From NCBI GenBank assembly GCA_032358255.1, contig JAULBX010027275.1, forward strand, positions 1 through 39,183: DNA of 39,183 nucleotides. Direction: 5' to 3'. A program made the position numbers and the translations under genes. Position 1 is the first letter of the stretch; every line of letters begins with the position of its first letter. This document shows, piece after piece, positions 1 through 10,306 of the stretch. Origin of the DNA: Heterotrichella gracilis. Its lineage: Eukaryota; Sar; Xanthophyceae; Tribonematales; Xanthonemataceae. The notes beneath the pieces are model-generated. The model was not told the DNA's origin, searched no databases, and saw nothing but the letters and a program-made list of their open reading frames with translations.

Positions 1-72
<72 letters not shown>
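1..72. repeat. Poly-C homopolymer run (72 C)
   Basis: The first 72 bases are uninterrupted C, followed by ACCCCAC. A homopolymer of this length at the exact edge may be a real low-complexity tract or a sequencing/assembly boundary. The sequence itself cannot distinguish these. It lies downstream of the tubby-like gene, whose C-terminal exons are not seen in the window. Confidence 0.9.
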
Positions 73-1206
73 ACCCCACAAACACAAGAGAACAATCACA
101 TATAGATTTGTGTCAGCCAAATTGTGACCCCCCTTTGTTCCCTCCAGACAGGACCGCCAACAATGACATTTCAATTTTTTTGTATGTACTGGTTATCATT
201 GAGCGATAAACTGATTACCACAGAGCGATAAAATATAGTAAAATATCCGCACCTGGCTGCCCCCGCCTCCAGGCCCCCAGGAGCCCGCCCGCTGCACTTG
301 CCCCCCCCTTGGCGTCCCTTCCCCCGCCCTGCCCGCCTCCGCGCCCCCCTTGGCGTTGCCCCCCCCTAGGTTGTTGCTGCCGTGCCCCGCCTCCACCCCC
401 TCGGGCAGCACCTGGGGGAAGGTGTTGCTGGACCGCCTATATGGACAGGGTTTCTTGTTAGGGTTTCTGCTTAGGGTTCAGAGGGTTCTTCCCGAGGATT
501 CAGAGGTCCAGGCTCAGGGTTGAAAGGTCCTGGCTTGGGATTCTGCCTTAAGAGTCTGAAAAGATTTGGCACAGGGTTGAGAAGGTTTTGCTTAGGTTTC
601 TGCACCAAATCTTTTTGAGGTAGAATGTTGCTCGACCCCACGCAACACTGTATACAATGCCACAGCCAGGGTTGCTCCTTAGGGTATTTCCCCTGCTGCT
701 GCCATGGCCAGTACACACCACAATGCACCAGTTATGGTAACCCCACGCTAGGGTACTCCACCCACCTGAAGACCCCGAGCTTTTTCAGGAACCCCCCTTC
801 ACCCTGTGCACTCCCCGGGATTGCGCCATCACCCCCTGAGCTGGTGCCTGAAGGTGTCCCCTCAGGCGCCCGCCTGCCGCTGCCCTGCCACTGCCTGTGG
901 TCTGCCCCGCCTGCAGAATCTGCACATGACTAACAACCAGGTAATTATTCTGGATCAACAGGATAGGGGTCCAGAATCAATAGCCCCATGCGGTTGATTT
1001 GCAAATACAACTAGTTTGCATGTGAATTAATGCTGGACCCCAACCCCCTAAGCCACTCCCCCCACAGCAGGTCGCAGATGCTCAGATCACCAATGCTGGA
1101 TCCCTAGACCCTAAACCCTAGAAGGCTGCTGCCCTACGGTCCCTTTTGCCACTGGAGTCTGAGCAAGCAACAGACACCAAAGTCACCACTCTCCCCCCCC
1201 CCTCAC
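73..1206. other. Probable 3' intron/exon territory of the tubby-like gene; no firm exon
   Basis: On the minus strand there are open, low-complexity Gly/Pro-rich stretches. One follows a possible acceptor (TATAG) near 440 and another a CAG acceptor near 925, with plausible GT donors near 255 and in the 770-790 region. They could encode the variable linker inside the tubby domain. None carries the conserved final tubby strands, so I do not call exons. A CCCTAAACCCT tract lies near 1107-1120. Confidence 0.4.
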
Positions 1207-4200
1207 CCCCCACTCCACCACCCACGTACCCTCTGCTGCACCGCCCAGCCCCTGCCCACTTGATACGGAGGGTGCTGTGCCGATGCGGGTGGGTGGCGCC
1301 GCCCCCCCGGTGGCTGCTCCTGCGGCTGTGGCTGCGGTGGGTGGTGGTGGCTGGCAGTGGTCCTCTATGCGCGTGCTGAAGCAGGCCAGGCTGGAACGGT
1401 GGGGGAGCTGCACGCTCATCCTGTTAAACGGGGAGGAAAAGGCAATTTAATGTACCTTCATCCTGTGCACAGGTAGAAGCATTTGTCTCGTTTCTTTAGC
1501 CTTTTTTCATACCCATGACACAGGCATCCAGGGTTCAATCGCAGCCACCAGACAAGCAATAGCCCAAGCTTTCACCAGGACATGCAGAACTTGAAACTAT
1601 CACGGGAAGCTGCACGCTCATCCTGTTAATCGGGGAGGAAAAGGCAACTTAACCTTCATCCTGTGCACAGGGAGGTGCATTCGCATCATTTCTCATTTCT
1701 CTTGCCTTTTCACAGCCGCCTTGTAATCATAGTCTTGTAATGCATACACCCAGGGCCTCAGGCGCACTCACCACCACCCTGACCCTGCCACAACACCCTA
1801 CTCCCATACGCCACCACACCCAGTCACCCTCCCACCACCCCGCCCACCACCCCCACACCCCCACCTGCGCGGCTGCATGAACCCCCTAAGCTTGGTCTTG
1901 TACTGCAACCCCCCCAGGGCCTCAGGCACCTCGCCACCCGGCCCCCCCACAGGCACCATCCCCTCTGCAACGCAGTCCTCGTCCGAAAAGAAGGGGCGCA
2001 GCGCGGGACCCCGGGTGAATCGGTAGCGCGTGCCCAGCACGTTTGCCTTGATGCGCATGTGGGGCTCCCCCGTGCAGGTGCGCGAGAGGAAGATGCCCAC
2101 CTCCAGCCTGCAGGTGTAGGGTTTTGCTAGGGTTTTGCAAGGGTTTTGCGAGGGTAGTGTAGAGCATGTGTTGGGCAAGCAGGGGATGCCCGTGCAGGCG
2201 CGCGAGAGGAAGATGCCCCCCTCCAGCCTGCAGAGTAAAAAATGTCTAAACCTCCGTAAAGACCATGTTTCGGGTTTTCCAGCGTTCGCGGGGCTTGGCG
2301 GAGGTTTGTCAACTTCCAGCCCGCGGCATTGGGTGCTGTGTGCGCATCTACAGGCAATCATGTGCACACATTTCCCACCAATACAGTGGGTACCCAATCA
2401 AGGCAACAGCGCCCTGCACTCCAGACAGCAGGACATCTGTGCTGTGAACCCCCTGTGGGATCGGCCCTGCAAACAGCAGGCAGCGGGGCAGACCCAGGCG
2501 CGTGTCCGCACCACCGGAATGCACGTATATACCAAACCCACACACCTCAACTGTGAAAGGCTACCTGCTTCATAGCTGGGGAGTGCATGTACCCAATACA
2601 TTATCAGTAATAAATCATCCACCTGCGCACCTTGACAGAGGCACTGCTGCCAGCAGGACCCAGCGCTGTGCTGCCTTTGTGGGTCAGGCCCCGATAACAG
2701 GTAGCGGGGCAGATGTAGGCGTATGTCCGAACCACTGAAATGCATGTAAACAACCAACCCACCCACCTCTGCCAACAGCTTTTAAGACAATCCTTCTACT
2801 TTTTCCGTCCCCCTGTACACAGCCTGACTGCTATGTCTGCTACATGACTAAACCCTAAACCCTAAACCCTAAACCCTACGTGCGCACGTGACTTGTAACC
2901 AGTCTACGAACCCCACCCACCTCGACAGCGGCACCGCCGCCAGCAGGAACTTTGCGCTGTGCTGCCTCTGGGGGTCAGGCCCAGCAAACAGCAGGTAGCA
3001 GGGCAGGCCCAGGTTGATTGGGCAGGGCTCGCGCCGCACAAAGCACTTAAACAGGCCGCGGCTCTCGCGGGGGGGGCGGGGGCCCTGCAGGTGTGGTGGG
3101 GTGGGGGTGAGGCGGGTTGGGTGGGTGCGCATGACAAGAGTGTGTGCGTGGTGGTGTGTGCAAGCCAAGGGTTTGTTAAGAGGTCAGCTAGGGTATCAAT
3201 TCCCTGTCACCAGGGTCGCCAGCTGCACCAGCTGCCCCGTTCACACACCAGCTAGGGTATTTTCAAGGTTTCATACAGGAGAATTGTGCTATGGATTTGT
3301 GCTAGGGTTGTCCTAGGATTTCCAACGCTCCTCCCAATTCCCACCAGCTACAGGCATCGGGTGCACCACACGCTTGTCCTGCCAGGACACGCACATATCA
3401 TGCAGGGTTTTGCCAAGGGTTTTGGTTAGGGTTTTGGCTAGGGTTTTAGTTGCCTCACCAGCCCCAGCCCTGCCAACTACACCGATTGCGTTACGTGCTT
3501 GTTCTGCCAGGGCATGTGCACAGGGGCTAGGGTGTGTCAAGGGTTTTGGCTAGGGTTTCCATTGCTCCTCCCAATTCCCACCAGCTGCATGCGCCCGTGT
3601 GCTTGTCCCCCCAGGACGTGCGCACTGGCTAGGATTGCGCCAAGGGATTTGACTAGGGTTTTGGCTAGGGTTTCACTTGCTCCTCACCAGCCCCGCCAGC
3701 TGCACCGGGTGCACCACATGCTTGTCCTGCCAGGGAGTGCCCAGGAACAGGTGCTTGGCTACCCTTCGCCAGGGTTTGCACACAGCAAGGGGGGGGGCAA
3801 TGACCTGCGGGGGGAGGGGAAGAGGGGGGGTGGGTGCTGGTAGCGGCGACTGTGCAATAGGTAACCCTGCTTGGACAGAGCTTGAGGGCGCAATCCGTGC
3901 AAAGGTGGGTGCTAAACTGGCTGCCACTGACAGAACGTGAGTAACAACCAAGCAAGTGGCCCTGCATGGCAGCCTCCTTTGCAGCATGCAACTAACTACC
4001 CAACCAGCTGCCTGGGTGGCCTCGGCATGGTACAACGAAGCGGGGCGACTGCCAGCCAAGTGTCGGAGTGCGAACCGTGGCACGCAACGCGCGTCTATAC
4101 ACGAGCCAACAGCCAGTGCTCGACAGCAGTAGCTACTGCCGAGCATCTGCTGGTATCAAATTGGTATCGAACCCATGCGACACACACACAGCTGGCACAC

Positions 4201-4572
4201 CCCGCCACTCTAGCTGCTCAGCAACACACGACCCTTGGTCCAAACGAGCACACGACAGGGTACAAGGCCCGAATCAGGCTCTAGCTATCTCCCCTGCTCG
4301 TTGCATGCATCCGCACCAAACGTGAGCAAGGGGGGTGCCAAGCCCTCCTGGGCATGTGCAAATCAAACACGTACCCTGGCCTCCTCGGTGTTGAGAACCC
4401 CGTCCTCCCTGCGCAGTAGCTTGAAGATGCTCTCCAGGAGGTGATCAGGCAGCTCGGCCCAGTTGCTGGTGCCATCGCCATATGCCCAACAAGGCACCAG
4501 CTTGGGTGGTGCTACAGGCTCTACGATAGGTGCAGTGGAGGGCCCCGCTCCAAGTGGGCGTACCGTCCTCAT
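1207..4572 (-). CDS. TULP: Tubby-like F-box protein (TULP), partial at the 3' end
   Basis: Five exons can be read on the minus strand: 4572-4375, 3804-3688, 3084-2921, 2107-1865 and 1420-1207. All have GT-AG introns and matching phases (0,0,2,2). Exon 1 starts at ATG 4572 and carries the F-box start (NWAELPDHLLESIFKLL). Exon 2 completes the F-box (LAVCKPWRRVAK) and reads into the linker before the tubby domain. Exon 3 opens the tubby domain (LFKCFVRRE, then KFLLAA). Exon 4 holds MRIKANVLGTRYRF and LQYKTKLRGFMQPRR; exon 5 begins RMSVQLP, the usual next block. In plants such proteins pair an SCF-type F-box with a phosphoinositide-binding tubby domain. The last tubby strands (FGR and the FAIALSSFD-like end) are not visible, so the gene continues past the left edge or into unassigned exons. 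Family call is firm; the 3' part is unknown. Confidence 0.88.
1601..1655 (-). repeat. Decayed copy of tubby exon 5 acceptor and start
   Basis: The stretch repeats the exon 5 acceptor region at 1400-1450 almost exactly (intron end, CAG, GATGAGCGTGCAGCT), about 200 bases upstream in the sense of the gene. It would give a second acceptor in the same intron. The copy diverges a few codons into the exon. Confidence 0.8.
2185..2235 (-). repeat. Decayed copy of tubby exon 4 acceptor and start
   Basis: It matches 2073-2118 (the first bases of exon 4 with the CTGCAG acceptor) with a few changes. The two copies are separated by 2115-2160, a run of degenerate TAGGGTTTT units. Confidence 0.82.
2415..2750 (-). 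repeat. Two decayed copies of tubby exon 3 end and donor
   Basis: Copies near 2415-2545 and 2625-2750 resemble the 3' part of exon 3 (2921-3020), including the segment encoding YLLFAGPDPQRQHSA and the adjoining intron. Both have small indels that break the tubby reading frame, so they look like non-functional duplicates inside intron 3. Confidence 0.75.
2849..2878. repeat. Interstitial telomere-like (CCCTAAA)4 tract
   Basis: Four perfect tandem units of the plant/green-algal telomere heptamer lie in tubby intron 3, between the real exon 3 and its two decayed copies. Confidence 0.92.
3190..3640 (-). repeat. Tandem decayed copies of tubby exon 2 filling intron 2
   Basis: Copies begin near 3341, 3447 and 3569, plus a partial one near 3200. 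Each resembles the 3' half of exon 2 (3688-3760), encoding a WQDK-HVVHP-like segment. They are spaced about 105-120 bases apart and separated by TAGGGTTTT-type runs, for example 3405-3450. Reading frames are broken. Intron 2 (3085-3687) is built largely of this material. Confidence 0.82.
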
Positions 4573-6366
4573 GGCGTCAAGTTACTATGGCATTCCCGTG
4601 CCGAGAAGATTAAAGAGGTGGTAATTGGCTGCTGGGGAAGCTTTCCGAGGCTGGTTTTTATGCCCTTTGCATGCATATGCAGGGTGCGTACTGAAAACCC
4701 TGTGTCAGGCGAAACCGCGCTGCGTCAGCAGTCTCATGCCAAGGCTGTGGACGAACCCGATACTGGGACAAACGTGCTAGAAACAGCGGTGGGTTGCAAA
4801 GTACAGCGAGCACGACTGTAGCACAGCGTATGCTTGACGTTGCTGTGTGTCGCCGTGTGATACCACCTCAACTGTGCGATAGAGTTGTACTGCTCCTAGA
4901 TGACATAGCGCGAGGGGACAAGCAACCCTCGGTCGAGCCAGCGAGCAAGGGACGTCTATTGAACAGCTCGAGGCCTTGAATTGGAGTCGTGTGACCCATT
5001 GGTAAACAGATATACCAAGCTGCAAAGAGGGCTGAAGGAAAACGTATTAGAACGCGACGGGATGGAATCCCAAAAAAAGATATTAATTTATCTTTCACGA
5101 GATATTTTATCCTGTGCCACAGGCTGTGGATATAAATTTACAGGTATTGACGAGCACCGTGCATCAGGTGCATCAAGACTCTTTCATTACTGCTAGCACT
5201 ACCTGTGTACATCGGTGCTGTGCTGTGTGTTATACCAGTCACAATTCCGAGAATAACTGCACACCTAATCCATGGCAAGTGCCTGCCAGTAGCTCGTTGA
5301 GACAAGTGAATGTAGTATTTTTTTCCAATTTAACACCTGCTGCAACGGGAGCGCCAGCCATCCTGTCACAACACTAGTGGCCACATGCACCCGCCCGCCC
5401 CATGCGTGGTCATCGCATCTCAACCTTCTTGCAACGTGTGCTGGTGTGTGTGTGCTAACAGGGGGTGCGCCACGCCTTCGCTTCCACCTCCACACGGTGG
5501 CATCTAGCTGCCCATCCCCTGTAGGGCTGCAGTCAGATGCGCGGGGGAGCACCCACTCAAAGGTGCTGTCACGACATGTGGCCGCATGCGCCAGTCCGCT
5601 CCAATTCCCCGCCCACCGCATGCCTCGGCCACCGCATCGGGTACTTCTGGTGGCTGCCTGCTGGCGGGGTGCGCCAGTTGGGCTGTCACGGTACATGGCG
5701 GCATGGGTCAGTTCGCCACATGCCTCGATGACCACACCGGGTACTGTTGCGCGAGGGCAGATGCATGCCTCCTGCTGGGGGTTACCACGCCTGCGTCAAC
5801 ATCCACAGGGTGGCCCCCAGCTTCCCACTCCCTGTGCAGCAGCGCCCAGGTGTGCAGTGGAGCGCCCAACCGAGTTGTGCTGTCACAACACCCGGCTGCA
5901 TGCGCCCGTCCGACGCATGCTCTGTCACCGCATCCTGAACTTCTTGCGCGAGGGCTGGTGGGTGTCTGCGCCGCCACCAGGCTGCGGCTGCCTCAACCTG
6001 CACATACGAGGGTTTACCAGACTTCACCAGGGTTCACTTGGGTGAGAGGAAATGCATGCACGCCAGCGATGTGGTATATATTACAGGAGCAGAACTAGCG
6101 GTCCTGACATAGGGTGCAATGAGCAGCGCCAGCAGCTGTGATGTAGTTTAGCAGTGTAATCTGGTGTGATGCAATTCAGCAACAAATGCCCGGGTGCGAT
6201 GATGCGTGTACACGCAGATGTGGTGCGAGTACTTCTGCAGACAGTCGTCCCGACCAAGCACGCACACCAGTTCTCCCACACCCATATGTGGCACAAATCA
6301 CTAACATTTTGCAGCAAGTGCACCCCAACAGAAACTATGCCACAGAGTTTAAGGGTATCAGAAGCC
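4573..6366. other. Intergenic region with degenerate tandem repeat
   Basis: This lies between the start of the tubby-like gene (-) and the end of MPP6 (-). I see no supported exon. The stretch 5364-5990 is a degenerate repeat, listed separately. The open frames there come from this GC-rich repeat and resemble no family I recognise. A minus-strand TGTAA (6085-6081), a green-algal polyadenylation-type motif, lies about 285 bases past the MPP6 stop. Confidence 0.5.
5364..5990. repeat. Degenerate minisatellite, about four units
   Basis: A phrase of the type CTGTCACNACA...GGCCGCATGCGCCCGTCCG recurs at about 5364, 5569, 5686 and 5877, followed each time by a CACCGCATC-like phrase. A second phrase (ACGCCT..TCCACA..GGTGGC) occurs near 5467 and 5786. 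Units are diverged and unevenly spaced (about 205, 117 and 191 bases). Long open frames in several phases are a by-product of this composition. Confidence 0.6.
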
Positions 6367-7252
6367 CTACTTTGTCGCCAGCTCAGCATCTGACACAGAC
6401 TTCCCCTCCTCTTTGACGCCGCCATCGTCCCCTGGTGCACCCTCGCCACCCCCCCGTTTGGTGGTGAAGTTGCCGAATGACATGCGCCCCGATGCCGATG
6501 CGGGCGGCGGGTCATTTTCGAAAATCACTCTGCACCCACCGGCCGGTGCGGGTGCGGGTGGTGGCTCAGCGGCGGTGGCTGATTTTGTGGTGGCTGTGGT
6601 GGTCGTGGTGGCTGTGGCTGTTGTTGTGGTGGCTGTGGCGGTGGTTGTGACGGTAACAGTGGCCACTGAAACCACCTGCATGGGTGGGTGTGGGTGGTGG
6701 GGGTTGAGATGTGGACAAGGGGCTGGTGGTTTGTGGCTAAAGGAGGGGCACTGGAGTCACTGGGAGGTGGGTGTGGGAAGGGGACCAGGAGGGGGGGGGA
6801 GGCGAGAGTGGGGTGGGTGGGGTGGCATATGCATGCACAAGCACAACATTTGCAGAACCTCCCCAGCCTCGGTTTGGTGCTGATTGCTGGTTCCAGCTTG
6901 TTCTTGTGCTACCTAGCTACCCCATATGCATGCATACTACCACACAGGTGGAGGACTGCGCACCAGTGGTGAAATTTATTGCATACAACCTGTCCGTCGA
7001 CCAACTTGTTGCAAGCAACCCTGGTAACCCCGCTGTGCAACACGTGGGTCCTAGCTGTAGTAACTAGGTATACAGCCAAGAGGGTACCTCGAGCTCTGCT
7101 GCCTCGGCTTGGTCCTGTGCCCCCTTGGCAGCGATCGCCAGCTCAAGCTTCTTTTTCTCCTCTGCCCGCTTCATGAAGCGCATGCCCAGCAGGTTGGAAG
7201 ACATAGGCTGCTTGGCTTTGGCAGTCGCTGCTGGTTGCTGCTGCTTCGCCAT
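6367..7252 (-). CDS. MPP6: MPP6 / MPHOSPH6-family nuclear exosome cofactor
   Basis: Two exons, 7252-7088 and 6675-6367, joined in phase 0, give about 157 residues, close to plant and animal MPP6. Exon 1 (ATG 7252, 55 codons) carries the conserved N-terminal block MSSNLLGMRFMKRAEEKKKLE. Exon 2 carries CRVIFENDPPPASASGRMSF, matching the family signature around GRMSF. Known role of the family: it binds the RNA exosome in the nucleus/nucleolus and helps 5.8S rRNA 3' processing and RNA decay. Between the two blocks is an insertion rich in Thr/Val (about 30 residues), encoded by GGT/GTG-type triplet repeats, which is probably a repeat expansion. The C-terminal part after GRMSF is short and Gly/Glu-rich, so later family motifs look lost or are not recognisable. 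The 412-base intron starts GTACCC and ends TGCAG. Confidence 0.9.
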
Positions 7253-8072
7253 GGCTGCTATAAGGAGCAGGCAGGGCAAGGTGATGAAACTGGCGTCTAC
7301 GCTTTGTTCAGGCTGTGAAAAGAGGTTTATTGGAGGTGTGGTATACTGCACGGCAGTGGGTGCGGCAGGGGTATTGCAGCAACCGACGGGTATCAGAAGT
7401 ACGGTTGCAAGCTAGACTGTGTTGCATCAGAGGCAGGTGGGCGACGGTACTCCTCACAAGGTCCCAAGAGCCGGTGGGAAGGATGCGCCGACAAGTATCG
7501 ATGTTGAAATTACTTGGAGGACTGGAAAACTGCTCAGGGCTGGGAATAAGCGTGTGGAGAGAGCGTGCCGGTATGCATGCATGCATGTAGGCAGCCCTAT
7601 GCATGCATTGTTGTTGGGAAAGGCGGTGCGACAGTGCCTGCAAACGGTTCTATGCTCTTCTACACCCTCACACAAACTGGTAGCGAGATAAAGCCACTAC
7701 AGTAGAGCAGCCAGCAATATTTAAGGCTCTAGTAGTACAGAGGAAGCACCATTCCTTCACAGGAGCACGCTGCCTCCCATACAGGCCTGACTGTCGTAGC
7801 CGAAACCAGGGAAACCTGATAGGCGTCGCAGGTTGCACTGCCATCACCATACCGCTATCGATGAAAACAAGGGGTACAAGCTCCAACGGCTTGGCTCTTA
7901 GTGGCAAAGTGTTCGCACTACTTGGTGACGGCATCAGTTCCGCTCCTGTCAGAACCTGCTGATGCACCACGTCGGATTGCTCCTTTCAGTCACTAAGGAC
8001 CGTACCCACTTGCAACCTTTTACCCAGTACGAGACGTCGTCTCACGCCCTTGGGCTTGTGAAATGAAGGCCA
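7253..8072. promoter_or_regulatory. Shared upstream region of divergent MPP6 and ANKRD39-like genes
   Basis: About 820 bases separate the two start codons. No exon is seen. A short ATGCATGC-rich palindromic patch lies at about 7570-7610. No TATA box or other element can be assigned with confidence; the promoter role is inferred from the head-to-head arrangement only. Confidence 0.4.
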
Positions 8073-10306
8073 ATGCCACGAATTAGAGCAGCACAGCTTT
8101 GCGCCCATGACCCCTTGGAAGGTGAGTGCAACTGTGCCGTGACCACCAAACCCACGCAACAGAACCTCGACGAGGTTTCCTTCCTCAAGTCGGCGTGCAC
8201 AGCGGCTCAGCAAGGCAACGTGACAAGGCTGCGGGAGCTCATCTCACGCAACCCCAGCGTGGTCCACAGCGACGGTTTGTCAGGTGTGTGGTGGCATGGC
8301 ATGGGCAAGGTTCTGTGGTTTTAAGCGTTCCGCACTGCGACACTGCACAGTGTGCACGCACCGTACGCCTCTAGCATCAGGTGGCCGTGGTATACAAGGT
8401 GGTGGGTAGTTCAGCATCTGTATATAGGGTTCCCTCGTGACTGACAAGTATGCATGGCCGATCTTCCAAACGGCGGTGAACACCTCACCGCTTGGCCTAG
8501 CACACTTGTGCGACAAGACCCAGCAATAAAACACAGCTTGCGACCACAACATGGCTTCGTCAGTGTTAGCTTTACCCGAAAGATTCTGTTTTGCCATCAC
8601 GGCTCTGTCCACCCTATTTCCACACATGTTGCCATGGCTTGCAACCCACCACCACAGGAAACGAACGCTCCCAGGAAACAAAAAAGTGCCCCTGGACTGG
8701 CAACCCCAGCACGTTACCGGGCTTGGCAACGCCCATGAACATGCGGTGGTGCACTTCAGAGAGGATGCTGCAATGCATGGTGTCACTCAACTTATTGCAT
8801 GGAGCCACGCGACTCGTCGAACCAACCCCCCACCCTCCCCTTTCGTCCCCTCCTCAGGTGACTCCGGCTACACCCCCCTGCACTACGCCAGCAGGCAGGG
8901 ACACCTGGAAGCCGTGCAGCTGCTGCTGCAAGCAGGTGGGGTAGCAAATACCCTTGCCAGGGTTCAGGGGGTGCACCAATACCCTACCTAGGGCGTAACT
9001 GGTGGAGACTGCTCCCTATAGGATACTTTACCCACCACAACAAGCACTGTGATGCCCCCCCCCCCTCCCAGTATACAACCCCCCACGCCCCCTTAGCATG
9101 CGTGGCCCCATCCCACCCCTCCTGTTGGCCCACCCACCATGCCAGCGAATACAACCTCTGGCTTCCTCCCCCCACCTGTAAACATTCTAAGAGATGTATA
9201 CAACCTTGGTGTGGCCAGGTGCGCACGTCAACTGTAACAGTTTCTCATAAAATAAAAACCTTTATTTTGGTGTTCCGAGGTGCGCACGTCGACTGTAACA
9301 ATTTCTCATAAAATAAAAACCTTTATTTTGGTGTTCCCAGGTGCGCACGTCAACGCGGAGACAAGGGCAGGTCGGGCAACGGCGCTGCACCGGGCGGCCT
9401 TCGGGGGGCACGTGGCAGTGGCGCAGGCGCTGTGAGTACGTAGGGTTTGGCTAGGGTTGTATCCTGGATTTCGGGATCACTGTACAGGGAAGGCCCTGGC
9501 GCTGCGGGGACATTGGCGCACTAAACCCTAAATTGTTAACCCTAAACGCCATTGCGCTGCACCGGGCTGCCCTTGGGGGAGCACGCGGCAGTGGCGCAGG
9601 CGCTGTGAGTACCTAGGGTTTGGCTAGGGTTGTATTCGGGATTCGGGATCATTGGGCAGGAGTGGCCCTGTGGCTGCAGTGACACTGCCGTCTATTTAGG
9701 GTTAGGGCTAGGGTTGGGGGCATGGGTGTGTGGCATGCTTTTGAGGAACGCAGCAGTGGCGCAGGCGCTGTGAGTAGCTTGGACAACTCTCCCACCCCCA
9801 CATGCGTGGCACAAGTTAGGTTTTGGCTGCAGCTGGTTTAGCTGGAGACAGAGTCAGGTAGCCTTGTGACTTGGGTTGAGGCACACCCAGGCATGCTGGA
9901 ATGCACATACTTACTTACCTGATTTTGCAGGATTGCCGGTGGTGCGGACGGGCTAGCACAGGACGCAGACGGCCAGACCCCGCTGCACAAGGCGGCGAGC
10001 CAGGGGCACAGAGCGCTTGCCACGTCACTTGCCTCTGCCTTCCCCCTTGCTTTGGGTGTTGAGGACAACAGGGGGCGCACGCCAGGGCATTGGCTGGGGG
10101 AGGCGAGGTGGGGTGATTGTGTCGCTTGCAGCCGGTATATCTGCGGATTTTGGTGCTGCATGTGCAAGGCGCGCAACTATCTGGCGGTATTGCTGGAATT
10201 GCAAGTGATGAAATTGCCTGTACCCACCACCACATTGCCTATGGTATGTTGTCCATCAATAACACCCCTTCCACCTCCATACAGCCACCCACCACAACCA
10301 CCATGA
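8073..10306 (+). CDS. ANKRD39: ANKRD39-type ankyrin repeat protein
   Basis: Four exons: 8073-8274 (or to 8283, same phase), 8858-8935, 9341-9431, and 9931 onward. All have GT-AG introns and consistent phases (1,1,2). The product starts at ATG 8073 with a Cys-containing leader, then FLKSACTAAQQGNVTRLREL, DSGYTPLHYASRQGHLEAV, TALHRAAFGGHVAVAQAL and GQTPLHKAASQGHRALATS. Those are four ankyrin repeats in the order and spacing of animal ANKRD39, about 180 residues. Ankyrin repeats mediate protein binding; the precise role of ANKRD39 is not established. The 3' end is uncertain. The frame stays open to a TGA at 10304-10306, which overlaps the start codon of the next gene. Conservation fades after RTPGHWLGE (about 10100), so an intron or earlier end is possible. 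Head-to-head with MPP6. Confidence 0.85.
9219..9352 (+). repeat. 61-bp tandem repeat carrying copies of the exon 3 acceptor
   Basis: GTGCGCACGTC recurs at 9219, 9280 and 9341 (period 61). The intervening AT-rich block (TTTCTCATAAAATAAAAACC...) is nearly identical in both units. The third copy is the true start of ANKRD39 exon 3. The first two are preceded by CCAG and CGAG, so the repeat duplicated the intron end plus the first exon bases. Confidence 0.9.
9545..9775 (+). repeat. Two decayed copies of ANKRD39 exon 3 end and donor
   Basis: 9553-9604 repeats the exon 3 segment encoding ALHRAAFGGHVAVAQAL with a GTGAGTACCTAGGGTTT donor. 9748-9770 repeats only the last 20 or so bases with GTGAGTAGC. 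The copies are separated by CTAAACCCTAAA and TAGGGTTT-type tracts. The frame is shifted in the first copy. Confidence 0.85.

Noticed and set aside
1520..1560. GGGTTCAATCGC resembling a tRNA B box
   Set aside because: The flanking bases do not form a T stem and no A box or cloverleaf is found upstream.
5377..6045. Long plus-strand open frame (222 codons) and its overlapping minus-strand partner
   Set aside because: It falls entirely in the degenerate GC-rich repeat at 5364-5990, has open frames in several phases at once, contains no domain and has no splice partners.
10117..10302. Upstream extension of the GH128 first exon in the same frame
   Set aside because: The first ATG that gives a signal-peptide-like leader is at 10303. 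The upstream part overlaps the ankyrin coding frame and has no hydrophobic leader at its start.
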